DNA of 64,000 nucleotides from Bradyrhizobium sp. CB1650 (GCF_029761915.1 NZ_CP121695.1:6911501-6975500); one strand, 5' to 3'; shown: positions 8,104 to 17,848, counted from the first letter of the stretch. The notes: generated by a model from the sequence alone, not told the origin. Program-made: numbers and translations.

Positions 8104-8382
8104 CTAGTACCCGCGAACAAATCCCCCTCGGCGGAACGCGCCCACGCCCGGAGCGTATCCAGCCCTGCGAAAGGCACCCGCATTGGCCCCTTTAACAAAT
8201 CCCCCTCGTCGGAACGCGGCCTCGGTCGCCGCGGGTTTGTCGGAGACAACGCCCTGCTCCGCACCCTGTCCGCGCAGATCGTTCAGCAATGCGTCGATGC
8301 CCTGATGATCGCTCTGAATGGTTGCGCCCGGCCCATGCAATTGGATGAGGCTCGCCAAGACCTTCAGCGTCGTAATCGGCAT
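8104..8382 (-). CDS. Probable RiPP precursor peptide with FRR/FVK/FVR repeats
   Basis: 92 residues. ATG at 8382 is chosen because AGAGGAG lies seven bases upstream; the longer frame to 8454 has no such site. Residues 1-54 look like a leader (MPITTLKVLASLIQLHGPG..., mostly helical and acidic to neutral). Residues 55-92 are a Gly/Ala/Arg-rich core: AAFRRGGFVKG (55-65), AFRRAGYAPG (70-79), AFRRGGFVRGY (82-92). Each repeat offers aromatic-x-basic triplets (FRR twice or more, FVK, FVR), the spacing used by three-residue cyclophane-forming radical SAM enzymes. It lies directly upstream of such an enzyme on the same strand. No protease or exporter gene is adjacent. Confidence 0.8.
   Translation of the reverse strand: MPITTLKVLASLIQLHGPGATIQSDHQGIDALLNDLRGQGAEQGVVSDKPAATEAAFRRGGFVKGANAGAFRRAGYAPGVGAFRRGGFVRGY
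8116..8218. repeat. Direct repeat inside the precursor core
   Basis: Two 25-base blocks, 8116-8140 and 8194-8218, are identical at 24 of 25 positions. They encode the first and last core units (FRRGGFV). The middle unit is more diverged. This points to recent duplication within the core-coding part. Confidence 0.85.
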
Positions 8383-8462
8383 GATCGTGCTCCTCTTTTC
8401 GCGACGCAATGCAGGGATCGAACGAAAGGCCGGCGTGTCGAGCCGGCTGAGCAACGCCGAAC

Positions 8463-8489
8463 ACTATACCGTTTTGATTGCAGCGGCAA
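8463..8489 (-). promoter_or_regulatory. Possible promoter of the precursor-maturase operon
   Basis: Read on the minus strand: TTGCCG (8484-8489), a 15-base spacer, and TATAGT (8463-8468), about 80 bases upstream of the precursor start. The spacer is shorter than the ideal 17, so this is a weak prediction. The 184-base gap after the cyclase gene makes an independent promoter likely. Confidence 0.3.
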
Positions 8490-8566
8490 TGTGTCGGGGC
8501 GGGTCGGTCTTCCGACAGATCTGCTCCGCTCAAGGAGCAGACGTTGCTCCTGGATCGAACACGCCC

Positions 8567-9757
8567 TTACGCCATCACCACCGGCGCCTCTTCGGCGAGC
8601 CCGTACACGCGCTGCGCCCGCGAGAACCCGGCAATCGGAAACTCGCCGAGCTCGCGCCAGCTATGGTGACAGACACTGGCAAAGCCTTCCGAGGCGACGA
8701 CCGTCCGTCCCAATCGGCCGGCGATCTTCTCCAGCCGCGCCGCGAGATTGACCGCGGGGCCGATGCAGGTGAAGTCGAGCCGGTTGCCGCCGCCGATATT
8801 GCCGTAGAGGATGTTGCCGACATGCAGCGCGACGCCGAAGCGGAAGCGCTCGATGATGTCGCCGACGGGGAAGGCAAGCGCTTCGACACTGGCACGGGAT
8901 TCGCGCGCGGCCTCCAGCACCTGCGTACAGACATGCGCGGCATCGCCGACATATTCGTCGATCGGAAACACGGCGAGCAGGCCGTCGCCCATGAACTTCA
9001 GGACCTCGCCGCCATGGCCGCGGATCGCGGTCACCTGGCAGTCGAAGTATTGGTTGAGAATCTCGACCACCGTCTCCGCCGGCAGTCGATCCGACAGGGC
9101 GGTGAAGCCGCGCAGGTCCGACAGCCAGATCACCGCCTGCATGGTGTCGGTGTGGCCGCGACGGATCTGGCCGCCGAGGATGCGCGCGCCGGCGCGGTTG
9201 CCGACATAGGTGTCGAGCAGCATCGAGGCGGTGCGGCGCAGGCTGACGATCTCGCTGACGCGCGCGAGCGGTGCCATGATGGCCCGGATCGCCGCCATAT
9301 CGTCATCGCTGAAGCCGCCGGGATGCCGCGAGGTCCAGCTCGTCGCATGGATCGATCCGTCCAGATACGGCATCGGCATCGCGACATAGTCGGTCACGCC
9401 CTCGGCGCGCATGTCGTCGAGGAACGGAAAGCGCTTGCTGTCGGGATCGTCGATGCGTCCCCTGACCTCCAGCCCTTGCTCGAACACGATCCGAAGCGGG
9501 CTCCGGGCGAATTCGGGCGTACCCAGGATCTCGAAATCGACGCTGCCGACCTCGACCTCCTCGCCCTGCCGCCAGATGAAGTTGCGGCCGAAGATTTCGG
9601 GGTGCAGCGTGCGAATGAAGATGCCGAACCGCCACAGCGGCAGTCCGGCTGCGACCAGACGTTCGCAGATATCGGCGATCATCCTGGCGGGTTCGCCCGA
9701 CGACCTCGCGCCATCGATCAGCCAGTTGGCGATCCGCTGCAGCTCGGAGCTTTCCAT
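8567..9757 (-). CDS. Class III adenylate/guanylate cyclase
   Basis: About 396 residues. The C-terminal half is a class III cyclase catalytic domain: AVIWLSDLRGFTALSDRL supplies the first metal Asp, GGEVLKFMGDGLLAVFP the second, and GPAVNLAARLE the late Asn/Arg region. The N-terminal half (about 1-190) resembles a GAF-like sensor without membrane helices. It should make cAMP (or cGMP) in the cytoplasm in response to an unknown signal. ATG at 9757 is taken as start; an in-frame GTG at 9799 is also possible, and neither has a good ribosome site. It is upstream of and co-oriented with the peptide locus, but 184 bases separate them. Confidence 0.87.
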   Translation of the reverse strand: MESSELQRIANWLIDGARSSGEPARMIADICERLVAAGLPLWRFGIFIRTLHPEIFGRNFIWRQGEEVEVGSVDFEILGTPEFARSPLRIVFEQGLEVRGRIDDPDSKRFPFLDDMRAEGVTDYVAMPMPYLDGSIHATSWTSRHPGGFSDDDMAAIRAIMAPLARVSEIVSLRRTASMLLDTYVGNRAGARILGGQIRRGHTDTMQAVIWLSDLRGFTALSDRLPAETVVEILNQYFDCQVTAIRGHGGEVLKFMGDGLLAVFPIDEYVGDAAHVCTQVLEAARESRASVEALAFPVGDIIERFRFGVALHVGNILYGNIGGGNRLDFTCIGPAVNLAARLEKIAGRLGRTVVASEGFASVCHHSWRELGEFPIAGFSRAQRVYGLAEEAPVVMA

Positions 9758-9835
9758 GACCGCATTTGCGGACGAAGTTGTAGGGCCGTCAAGCTGCACG
9801 GAGGGCTAGCGGCACGACCTTGGAGGGCGACGAGC

Positions 9836-10924
9836 TTAGTGCCCGACCTGCCCGCGATCGCGCAGGAAGTGGTCGGCGAGAACGCAGGCCATCATGGCCT
9901 CGCCGACCGGGACGGCGCGGATGCCGACGCAGGGATCGTGCCGGCCCTTGGTCATAATCTCGGTATCGGCGCCCTTGCGATCGACGGTCAGACGCGGCTG
10001 CAGGATTGACGAGGTCGGCTTCACCGCGAAGCGCACCACGACCGGCTGGCCGGTAGAGATTCCGCCGAGAACGCCGCCGGCATGGTTGGACAGAAAGCGC
10101 GTGCCGTCGTTGCCGGTGCGCATCTCGTCGGCGTTCTCTTCGCCGGTGAGCTCGGCCGCGCCAAAGCCGGCGCCTATCTCGACACCTTTCACCGCATTGA
10201 TGGTCATCATCGCGCCGGCCAGATCGGAGTCGAGCTTGGCGTAGATCGGTGCGCCGAGGCCAGCCGGCACGCCTTCGGCAACGACCTCGATAACCGCGCC
10301 GATCGAGGAGCCGCTCTTGCGGATGCCGTCGAGGTAAGTCTCGAAGAACGCGGCCTTGTCCTTGTCGGGACAGAAGAACGGGTTCTTCCCGATCTCGTCC
10401 CAGTCCCATTTGTTGCGGTCGATCTTGTGCGGACCGATCTGCACCAGCGCGCCACGCACCGTCACGCCGGGTAGCACCTTGCGCGCAATCGCGCCGGCGG
10501 CGACCCGCATCGCCGTCTCGCGCGCCGAGGAGCGCCCGCCGCCGCGATAGTCGCGCAGGCCGTATTTGGCCTCATAGGTGAAGTCGGCATGACCGGGCCG
10601 GAACTTGTCCTTGATCTCGGAATAGTCCTTCGAGCGCTGGTCGGTGTTTTCGATCAGAAGGCCGATCGGCGTGCCCGTCGTCACCTGCACGCCGGTCTCC
10701 GGATGCGCCATCACGCCGGAGAGAATCTTGACCTGGTCCGGCTCCTGGCGCTGGGTCGTGAAGCGCGACTGGCCCGGCCGGCGGCGATCGAGATCGCGCT
10801 GGATGTCGGCCTCGGTGAGCGGAATCAGCGGCGGACAGCCGTCGACCACGCAGCCGATCGCCACCCCATGGCTCTCGCCGAAGGTTGTGACGCGGAACAT
10901 GTGGCCGAAGGTGTTGAAGGACAT
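9836..10924 (-). CDS. aroC: Chorismate synthase
   Basis: 362 residues, the normal AroC length. It starts with [20 protein letters not shown], the first chorismate synthase signature, followed by [17 protein letters not shown] (FMN/EPSP binding), [17 protein letters not shown] and [17 protein letters not shown] near the end. It catalyses the FMN-dependent trans-elimination of EPSP to chorismate, the last step of the shikimate pathway. It lies downstream of fabI and a histidine phosphatase on the same strand, separated by a REP-like element. Confidence 0.97.
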   Translation of the reverse strand: MSFNTFGHMFRVTTFGESHGVAIGCVVDGCPPLIPLTEADIQRDLDRRRPGQSRFTTQRQEPDQVKILSGVMAHPETGVQVTTGTPIGLLIENTDQRSKDYSEIKDKFRPGHADFTYEAKYGLRDYRGGGRSSARETAMRVAAGAIARKVLPGVTVRGALVQIGPHKIDRNKWDWDEIGKNPFFCPDKDKAAFFETYLDGIRKSGSSIGAVIEVVAEGVPAGLGAPIYAKLDSDLAGAMMTINAVKGVEIGAGFGAAELTGEENADEMRTGNDGTRFLSNHAGGVLGGISTGQPVVVRFAVKPTSSILQPRLTVDRKGADTEIMTKGRHDPCVGIRAVPVGEAMMACVLADHFLRDRGQVGH

Positions 10925-10998
10925 CGCTGCTTGCCGGCTCGTAAGTCAGTGCTGACTTGTCGTAACGCGGGGGAACACCCCGCGTCAAACACACTCGG

Positions 10999-11056
10999 GT
11001 CATACCGGGCCGCCCGGAGGGCGAACCCGGAATGCTTCGCACCGCCCCGGAATGAC
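10999..11056. repeat. REP-like palindrome (GTCAT...ATGAC)
   Basis: A 58-base element begins GTCATACCGGGCCGCCCGGAG and ends with CCCCGGAATGAC, with GAACCCGGAATG inside. It is a short copy of the family seen at 17449, 25548, 26611 and 28052, placed between aroC and the phosphatase gene. Confidence 0.7.
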
Positions 11057-11067
11057 GGCGCCTTGGG

Positions 11068-11667
11068 TTAACTATACTTCTCGAGCCGCCCATCGCGAAA
11101 CACGTAGACGGTGCCCTGCTCGATATAGAGCTCGGCGGCGCTGGCCGGGGTTTCGATGCCGAGGGCCACCATCAGGGCCCGGGCGGTGCCGCCATGGGCG
11201 ACCGCGACGGTGTCGACGAGCAGCGACTCGTACCAGTCGAGCATGCGGAGCTGCACCGCCGCGTAGGTCTCGCCGCCCATCGGGGCCACCGACCATTTGT
11301 CGGCGAGGCGGCGGGCATAGACTTCGGGATCGGAAGCTTCGCTCTCGGCCAGCGTCAGACCTTCCCAAGTGCCGTAGCCGATCTCGCGCAGGCGATCATC
11401 CAGTGAATAGTCCGTGGCCGGCAATTCGAGCTTGGCGCGCACGAGCTCCATGGTCGAGCGCGCGCGACCGAGCGGGCTCGACACATAGGGCAGCGCCGCC
11501 TTGTCGCGGCCATCGCGCTTGAACAGATCGGCCAAAATGCCGGCGGCTTGCACCGCCTGAACGCGGCCGCGCGCGTTCAACGGAACGTCCCTGGTGCCCT
11601 GCAGCCGCCCGAGCGCATTCCACTCGGTCTCGCCATGGCGAAGAAAGTAGATCGTGGGCACGGCCAT
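11068..11667 (-). CDS. Histidine phosphatase (phosphoglycerate mutase-like)
   Basis: 199 residues with the RHGETEWN motif at residues 10-17 (catalytic His in IYFLRHGETEW), SSPLGRARST, the acid residue in LREIGYGTWEG, and the second His in VAVAHGGTARAL. This is the two-histidine phosphatase superfamily. It may be a broad phosphatase or a cofactor-dependent mutase; the substrate is not evident. It starts 12 bases after the fabI stop, so the two are likely one transcript. Confidence 0.9.
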   Translation of the reverse strand: MAVPTIYFLRHGETEWNALGRLQGTRDVPLNARGRVQAVQAAGILADLFKRDGRDKAALPYVSSPLGRARSTMELVRAKLELPATDYSLDDRLREIGYGTWEGLTLAESEASDPEVYARRLADKWSVAPMGGETYAAVQLRMLDWYESLLVDTVAVAHGGTARALMVALGIETPASAAELYIEQGTVYVFRDGRLEKYS

Positions 11668-11679
11668 TGCGGAACGTGA

Positions 11680-12495
<816 letters not shown>

Positions 12496-12664
12496 TTCCT
12501 GTCGTCCCATCGAGCGGGTTGAGATCTGGAGGTACACCAGCCCTCCTCTGCGGTACAGTCCTAATACGCGGCGTTAACGCTGTTTCGAACGCCGGAATAG
12601 CCGTTCCACTCGGGTGTTATGATGATCGAGGCGCTCGCGCCGAACGGCAGGACTTCAAGACGGC

Positions 12665-13153
12665 ATGAGTGCATTTCGCCAGAGCGTGGAAGCCATGATC
12701 CCGGCGTTGCGCCGCTACGCCCGCGCGCTGACGCGCGATGCGGATGCGGCCGACGATCTGGTGCAGGATACCCTGGTGCGGGCGCTGCGCTCGGAGCGGC
12801 TGTTCCTCGGAGGCGACGTCAGGAGCTGGCTCTACACCATCCTGACCAACCTCAACAAGAATCGCAGACGCTCGCTGGCGCGACGGCCGCAGTTCATGCA
12901 ACTGACGGAGAACAACCCGGATGCCAGCGGGACGGAAGCCGAAGGACGCGACATCGAGAAGGCGCTGTCGACGCTCGTCGAGGAGCAGCGCTCGGTGCTG
13001 CTGCTGGTGATGCTGGAGGGCCTGAGCTACCGCGAGGTCGCCGATATCCAGGGTGTGCCGATCGGCACCGTAATGTCACGCCTGGCGCGAGCCCGGGCTC
13101 ACGTTAAAGCATCGCTCGAAGGCGAGCGTCCAGCGCTGAGGCGGGTGAAATGA
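12665..13153 (+). CDS. ECF-type RNA polymerase sigma factor
   Basis: 162 residues with sigma region 2 (ALTRDADAADDLVQDTLVRAL and SWLYTILTNL) and region 4 (EGLSYREVADIQGVPIGTVM, the -35-binding helix-turn-helix). It lacks regions 1 and 3, so it is an extracytoplasmic-function sigma factor. The next gene encodes a membrane-anchored anti-sigma-like protein, giving a classic regulatory pair. Which promoters it reads cannot be deduced. I did not find a convincing copy of its own target promoter. Confidence 0.93.
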   Translation: MSAFRQSVEAMIPALRRYARALTRDADAADDLVQDTLVRALRSERLFLGGDVRSWLYTILTNLNKNRRRSLARRPQFMQLTENNPDASGTEAEGRDIEKALSTLVEEQRSVLLLVMLEGLSYREVADIQGVPIGTVMSRLARARAHVKASLEGERPALRRVK

Positions 13154-13259
13154 TTGACGGATTGATGCATCGCGCATGTCGCGTCCTCCGCCTGCGGAGG
13201 CACAAGGCGCAGGCAAGTCGCGAACAATGTTTTGGGCCGCAGAGCCAGAGACGACCGAT

Positions 13260-14030
13260 ATGAACGACCGCAAGATTTCAGTGACCGAGGACGAGTTGCA
13301 CGCCTATATCGACGGCGAGCTGCCGGCCGAGCGCCGCGCCGACGTCGAGGCCTGGCTCGCCGCCAACCCCGAAGATGCCGAGCGGGTGCAATCCTGGCGC
13401 ACCATGGCCGAGATGCTGCACGCCCGCTACGACGCCGTCGCCCAGGAGCCGGTGCCGGCGCGGCTGGAGCTCGAGCGGCTGGAGCGCCGTCCGAGGCAAT
13501 GGCTCTACGGCGCCGCCGCGGCCGTGCTGGTGGCCTTCGTCGCCGGCGGTACCGCCGGCTGGTTCGCGCATGGGGCTGCCGCCGTGCCGTCGACCTTCCA
13601 GAGCTTCACCGAGGATGCGGTCGACGCCCACCGCCTCTACGTCGTCGAGGTCCGCCATCCCGTCGAGGTCCCGGGCAACGAGCGCGACCATCTCCAGGCC
13701 TGGCTGACCAAGCGCTGCGGCTGGACCGTGTTTGCGCCGAACCTGGAAGCGAGCGGCCTCAAGCTCGTCGGCGGCAGGCTGCTGCCGGGGCCGAACGGAC
13801 CGGCGTCATTCCTGATGTATGAGGGCCCTTCCGGCGAGCGGTTCACGATCTACACCGCCAAGACCCAAAGCGGCGCGACGCAGATGCGCTATGCCAAAAC
13901 GGATAGGGATGGGTCGTTGTTCTGGGCCGATCGTGGCGTCGGATATGTCGTCACCGGCGGCAGCGACCGTGACCGGCTGACCAAGGTGGCGCAGGCCGTC
14001 TACGACCAAGCCGAGAAAAACGGCACGTAA
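13260..14030 (+). CDS. Membrane-anchored anti-sigma factor
   Basis: 256 residues from ATG 13260. The N-terminal 75 residues (DELHAYIDGELPAERRADVE...) match the anti-sigma domain found in many alphaproteobacterial regulators; the usual zinc-binding HxxxCxxC is absent. One transmembrane helix follows at about 83-105 (WLYGAAAAVLVAFVAGGTAG), leaving a 150-residue periplasmic domain that probably senses the signal. It should hold the upstream ECF factor inactive at the membrane. The gap from the sigma gene is 106 bases, so co-transcription is likely but not overlapping. Confidence 0.85.
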   Translation: MNDRKISVTEDELHAYIDGELPAERRADVEAWLAANPEDAERVQSWRTMAEMLHARYDAVAQEPVPARLELERLERRPRQWLYGAAAAVLVAFVAGGTAGWFAHGAAAVPSTFQSFTEDAVDAHRLYVVEVRHPVEVPGNERDHLQAWLTKRCGWTVFAPNLEASGLKLVGGRLLPGPNGPASFLMYEGPSGERFTIYTAKTQSGATQMRYAKTDRDGSLFWADRGVGYVVTGGSDRDRLTKVAQAVYDQAEKNGT

Positions 14031-14355
14031 ACAACTGCGCAAGCGCCGTGCCTCGATTCCGACATTGAAAATTTGGAATCAGGACATGCGTGCGTCTCAT
14101 TATCGCACCGGATGATCACGCGAAAATGAGTGGCGTTCGATCCGCCGATCGACGCGGGCGGCCTCGATTGGGGTTTTTGGTACCGCGCTGGTCCCCCTCT
14201 CGAGGCCGCACCTTATCGGCGGCTGCGCAAGCTGCGCAGCCGACACGCCGAAGACGATAGCGTCGAAGCGCTACCGCGCTTCAGGCGTATTGTGTCCGAG
14301 CATCATCCGTCGGGAAGAGAATGCTCCGATCTCAAGAACGGTCTCGGCCAGCGCC
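14031..14355. other. Gene-free region with one strong hairpin
   Basis: No credible gene. A perfect 9-base hairpin (GGCTGCGCA / TGCGCAGCC) lies at 14221-14241 without a following T-run, so it is not an obvious terminator. An open frame at 14130-14450 has no start signal or recognisable domain. Confidence 0.5.
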
Positions 14356-15315
14356 CTAGCCGAGCCCGCTCCGCGGATTATAGGGATGTTGGTCCCGCCA
14401 CTTCTCCATCAATGCCTCAAGCTCGGCGTCGTTCCCGTCCGGTAGCATAATCCTGATGGTGACGAAGAGGTCGCCGGTTCCGCCGGCTTTCGGCAGACCC
14501 TTGCCCTTGAGGCGGAAGGTCCGGCCGCTGGAGGTGTTCTTCGGGACAGAAAGCTCCACGGCATTTCCGAGAGTAGGCACGCGGACCTTGCCGCCGAGCA
14601 CCGCCTCATAGAGCGTGACCGGCAGGTCGATCCGCAGGTCGGCGCCCTCAACCTTGAAGAACGGATGCGGGGCGATGCTGATGGTGATCAGGAGATCGCC
14701 GGGCGGATGGCCCTGCGCGGTCTCGCCCTGCCCCCTCAGCCGGATCTGCTGGCCTTCGGTGACGCCGGGCGGAATCTTGACGTTGAGCTCCTTGCCGTTC
14801 GGCAGCCGGACGCGCTTTTCGCCGCCCTTCACCGATTCTTCCAGCGACACGGTCATGGCGACGTTCAGGTCGAGATCGAGCCCGATCCCGCCGGTGTCGA
14901 ATTCGAACTGGGCACCGCCGCCGGCTCCGGGCCGCGCGCCGCGCGCCCCGCCACCGAACATGCTGTTGAGGATGTCCTCGAACGCGCCCGCGCCAGGGCC
15001 CGCGCCACCGCTGCGGAACGTGTAGCTCTCGAAGCCGCCGGGACCTGCCCGCCCGCGCGAACCGCCGCCGCCCGGAAAGCCCTGGAAGCGCGGCTTGCCG
15101 TCGGCGTCGATCTCGCCGCGGTCGAACTGCTTGCGCTTGTCCTCGTCGCCGAGGATCTCGTTGGCCGTGTTGATCTCGGCGAAGCGCTCGGCGGCCTTCG
15201 GGTCGTTCTTGTTGCTGTCGGGATGATGCTTCTTGGCAAGCTTGCGATAGGCGCTCTTGATCGCGGCAGCGTTGGCGCTCCGCGGCACCCCCAAGACCTC
15301 ATAGGGGTCGCGCAT
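14356..15315 (-). CDS. DnaJ-type co-chaperone without zinc finger (CbpA-like)
   Basis: 319 residues. The J-domain at 1-70 contains the HPD motif (KKHHPDSNKN), then a Gly/Phe-rich linker (about 75-130), and the two beta-rich substrate-binding C-terminal domains. The four CxxCxGxG zinc repeats of DnaJ are absent, so this is a class II J-protein like CbpA. It stimulates DnaK ATPase and delivers unfolded clients. It is a single gene, with a REP-like element between it and the lipoprotein gene. Confidence 0.93.
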   Translation of the reverse strand: MRDPYEVLGVPRSANAAAIKSAYRKLAKKHHPDSNKNDPKAAERFAEINTANEILGDEDKRKQFDRGEIDADGKPRFQGFPGGGGSRGRAGPGGFESYTFRSGGAGPGAGAFEDILNSMFGGGARGARPGAGGGAQFEFDTGGIGLDLDLNVAMTVSLEESVKGGEKRVRLPNGKELNVKIPPGVTEGQQIRLRGQGETAQGHPPGDLLITISIAPHPFFKVEGADLRIDLPVTLYEAVLGGKVRVPTLGNAVELSVPKNTSSGRTFRLKGKGLPKAGGTGDLFVTIRIMLPDGNDAELEALMEKWRDQHPYNPRSGLG

Positions 15316-15435
15316 CCGTCACGTCTCCTCTAGGGAATTCGATGTGTTCAAAGGGCACCCCGCCCCACCTGCATTTCATGTGGGGGGCGAGTGGCATTTT
15401 TGCAACTAGTCGGGCGAGCCGAACCTTTATCAGTG

Positions 15436-15505
15436 GAGCATGACCTAATCGGAAAAACCGGTTCGACTTTTCGCGAACGCGGCCCTCCGGGTCCGGATCA
15501 TGCTC
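15436..15505. repeat. GAGCATGA...TCATGCTC intergenic element
   Basis: A 70-base element bounded by GAGCATGAC and GATCATGCTC inverted ends, with AACCGGTT-like and CGCGAA segments inside. It resembles the widespread rhizobial/Bradyrhizobium GATCATGCTC repeat. It ends at the last base of the lipoprotein gene. Confidence 0.65.
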
Positions 15506-15915
15506 TAACTCCGCCACGGCTTTAGCGTATGAATCTCCCAGCGGCCATGGCTACTTTGGCAGCCGGCTCCCTGCAGCCAGCTTTCGGTGTTGCCGTTGAC
15601 GTAGCTTGCCAGGAAATCGCGGCACTTGCGGCCGTCCTCGGCGGCATAGGACTGCGCGATCGGCGTCACCGAGCCGCGGGCCCCCGTTGCCGGATTCTCC
15701 CAGTGCTGGCTGGAATCCTTGTCGCCCTTGCTCAGCACGTCGGAGGCGGCGTTGCGGGCAAAGGCAATATCTGTCTCGGTCGGTGCAATGTCCTTTGCAG
15801 ACCGTGCGATCGAGCCGGTGAGGTCACCGCCGTCGGCCTTGGCGAAGGGGCCGCCGTTGCCGTTGCGGGAGAAGCTGCAGCCACCTGCGCCCAAGCCGAT
15901 CAGAATCATTGTCAT
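15505..15915 (-). CDS. Putative lipoprotein (RT0821/17-kDa antigen-like)
   Basis: 136 residues from the ATG at 15915. A lipobox is plausible: ILIGLGAGGC, with Cys 13 becoming lipidated. The mature part has a polar linker (SFSRNGNGG...), then a domain with ENPATGARGSVTP and KCRDFLASYVNG, which resembles the RT0821/Lpp0805 surface-protein family related to 17-kDa outer membrane antigens. It is probably anchored in the outer membrane. The frame is open to 16071, but that part overlaps the pdxH start region and lacks family features. The signal peptide is short, so the start is uncertain. Confidence 0.7.
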   Translation of the reverse strand: MTMILIGLGAGGCSFSRNGNGGPFAKADGGDLTGSIARSAKDIAPTETDIAFARNAASDVLSKGDKDSSQHWENPATGARGSVTPIAQSYAAEDGRKCRDFLASYVNGNTESWLQGAGCQSSHGRWEIHTLKPWRS

Positions 15916-16028
15916 GACGAGGCCGGACGGGCGGATCGCCGATAGGCCAACGCGTCCCCATGCCCTATATAGGGCAGAAGCGGACAACAACGCGCTTTGG
16001 GCCGCGGGACGCAACTCGGACTCCGGAC

Positions 16029-16670
16029 ATGACCGACACGACCTCGATGAAACACCAGACACCCTTAACATCCGGTGATTTCACCGCCGCCGACGAGCCG
16101 TTCGCGCTGTTCGAAGCCTGGCTGAACGAGGCGATCAAGGGCGAGCCCAACGATCCGAACGCAATGGCGCTCGCAACCGTCGACCCCGACGGCCTGCCCG
16201 ACGTGCGCATGGTGCTGATGAAGGGCTTCGACACCGACGGTTTCGTCTTCTACAGCCATATCGCGAGCCAGAAGGGCCGCGAACTCGCCGCAAATCCTAA
16301 GGCCGCGTTACTTTTTCACTGGAAGTCGCTGCGCCGTCAGGTCCGCATCCGCGGCAACGTGACGCCGGTGACCGATGCCGAAGCCGACGCCTATTTCGCC
16401 ACCCGCCCCAAGCAGGCCCAGATCGGCGCCTGGGCCAGCAAGCAGTCGCAGCCGCTCGAAAGCCGCTTTGCCTTCGAGCAGGCGATCGCCAAGGTCGCCG
16501 CCAAATACGTCATCGGCGAGGTGCCGCGGCCGCCGGGCTGGAGCGGCTGGCGCATCACGCCCATGCGCATCGAGTTCTGGCACGACCGCCCATTCCGCCT
16601 GCACGACCGCATCGAATTTCGTCGTGACGCCGTCGGCCAGCCGTGGTCCAAGACGCGGATGTATCCTTGA
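16029..16670 (+). CDS. pdxH: Pyridoxamine 5'-phosphate oxidase
   Basis: 213 residues from ATG 16029. PdxH hallmarks are [55 protein letters not shown] and the C-terminal [16 protein letters not shown] motif with the final signature RRD...W...R-M-YP. It oxidises pyridoxine- or pyridoxamine-5'-phosphate to PLP using FMN. A 14-base gap separates it from the SDR gene downstream, suggesting one transcript. Confidence 0.96.
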   Translation: MTDTTSMKHQTPLTSGDFTAADEPFALFEAWLNEAIKGEPNDPNAMALATVDPDGLPDVRMVLMKGFDTDGFVFYSHIASQKGRELAANPKAALLFHWKSLRRQVRIRGNVTPVTDAEADAYFATRPKQAQIGAWASKQSQPLESRFAFEQAIAKVAAKYVIGEVPRPPGWSGWRITPMRIEFWHDRPFRLHDRIEFRRDAVGQPWSKTRMYP

Positions 16671-16684
16671 ATTGAAAGATCTCC

Positions 16685-17437
16685 ATGCCGCATCCATCCA
16701 ACGTGCCGCGACGTACGCTGCTCCTCACCGGCGCAAGCCGCGGCATCGGCCACGCTACCGTGATCCGCTTCTCCTCGGCAGGCTGGCGCGTCATCACCTG
16801 CTCGCGGCATCCGTTTCCGGAGGACTGCCCGTGGGACGCAGGCCCTGAAGATCACATCCAGGTCGACCTCGGCGACCCCGCGGACACCGCGCGTGCGATC
16901 TCCGAGATTCGCCGCCGTCTCGAGGGCGGCACGCTGCATGCGCTCGTCAACAACGCCGCGATCTCGCCGAAGGGCCCCGGCGGGACGCGGCTCGGCTCGG
17001 TCGACACCGACCTCGACACCTGGACCCACGTATTCCACGTCAACTTCTTCGCGCCGATCATGATCGCGCGCGGACTGATCGAGGAATTGAAGGCAGCCAA
17101 GGGATCGGTCGTGAACGTCACCTCGATCGCGGGCTCGCGCGTGCATCCCTTCGCAGGGGCCGCCTATGCGACCTCCAAGGCCGCGCTCGCATCCCTGACA
17201 CGCGAGATGGCCTCCGACTTCGGCCGCGTCGGCGTGCGCGTCAACGCGATCGCGCCGGGCGAGATCGACACCTCGATCCTGTCGCCCGGCACCGAGAAGA
17301 TCGTCGACCAGCAGATTCCGATGCACCGGCTCGGCACCCCGGACGAGGTCGCCAAGATCATCTACGTGCTGTGCACGGACACCTCGTCCTACGTCAACGG
17401 CGCCGAGATCCACATCAACGGCGGCCAGCACGTTTGA
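16685..17437 (+). CDS. SDR family oxidoreductase
   Basis: 250 residues with the classical short-chain dehydrogenase motifs: TGASRGIGHAT near the N-terminus (NAD(P) binding), NNAAI, a catalytic Ser in VNVTSIAGS, and YATSK as the Tyr-x3-Lys pair. A C-terminal SYVNGAEIHINGGQHV is the usual cofactor-side motif. The substrate is unknown. It begins 14 bases after pdxH, so it may be co-expressed with B6 metabolism. Confidence 0.9.
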   Translation: MPHPSNVPRRTLLLTGASRGIGHATVIRFSSAGWRVITCSRHPFPEDCPWDAGPEDHIQVDLGDPADTARAISEIRRRLEGGTLHALVNNAAISPKGPGGTRLGSVDTDLDTWTHVFHVNFFAPIMIARGLIEELKAAKGSVVNVTSIAGSRVHPFAGAAYATSKAALASLTREMASDFGRVGVRVNAIAPGEIDTSILSPGTEKIVDQQIPMHRLGTPDEVAKIIYVLCTDTSSYVNGAEIHINGGQHV

Positions 17438-17448
17438 TCGCTCGTACC

Positions 17449-17528
17449 GTCATTCCGGGATGGCCCGAAGGACCAGACCCGGAATCTCGAGATTCCGGGT
17501 TCGGCTCTGCGAGCCGCCCCGGAATGAC
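17449..17528. repeat. REP-like palindrome (GTCATTCCGGG...GGAATGAC)
   Basis: An 80-base element with GTCATTCCGGG and CCCCGGAATGAC ends and an internal CGGAATCTCGAGATTCCGGG palindrome. It lies after the SDR gene and could also act as a bidirectional stem-loop. Confidence 0.8.
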
Positions 17529-17635
17529 GGATGGGTTGAAATAGCGGAGAACAATTGCAGCGTTGCGCGTAGACGGAAGCAAGGCGATCCAGACAACGCC
17601 GCCGCAAGACCTGGATCGCCCTTACCTTCCGTTCC

Positions 17636-17848
17636 TCAATCGACTCGAATCCGACGCGACGTCTCGCGCAGCCGCGGAGCGGCCCTGCTGAACGCAGTCG
17701 AGCAGTCATCGTCGTTCTCGCCATCGAGCAGCGGAGCACCACAGTGTCGGCACAGGCGTGCCGACATCGCCTTGCCGCTCGCCAGGACCTGACGATAGCT
17801 CGCCAGATCGATGACGTTGCGGGGCGACGTTATGCGTTTTTCAACCAT
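17636..17848 (-). CDS. Small CxxC (zinc-ribbon-like) protein
   Basis: 70 residues. A CRHCGAPLLDG segment and a single later Cys (DDDC) suggest a small zinc-binding knuckle. The N-terminal VEKRITSPRNVIDLASYRQV is basic to neutral. A strong site (GAGGAA) lies six bases before the ATG, which supports translation. Function is unknown. It is flanked by the SDR/REP element and by the corA gene, with no clear operon partner. Confidence 0.6.
   Translation of the reverse strand: MVEKRITSPRNVIDLASYRQVLASGKAMSARLCRHCGAPLLDGENDDDCSTAFSRAAPRLRETSRRIRVD

Noticed and set aside
8382..8567. Cyclase gene as part of the peptide-modifying operon
   Set aside because: Same strand, but a 184-base gap with a possible promoter. 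No known RiPP class needs a class III cyclase.
14130..14450. 106-codon open frame
   Set aside because: No ribosome site, odd composition, overlaps the 3' end of the DnaJ-like gene on the other strand.
15960..16028. Longer start for pdxH
   Set aside because: The added residues are not PdxH-like and include an upstream promoter-like CTATATAGG; ATG 16029 fits the family.
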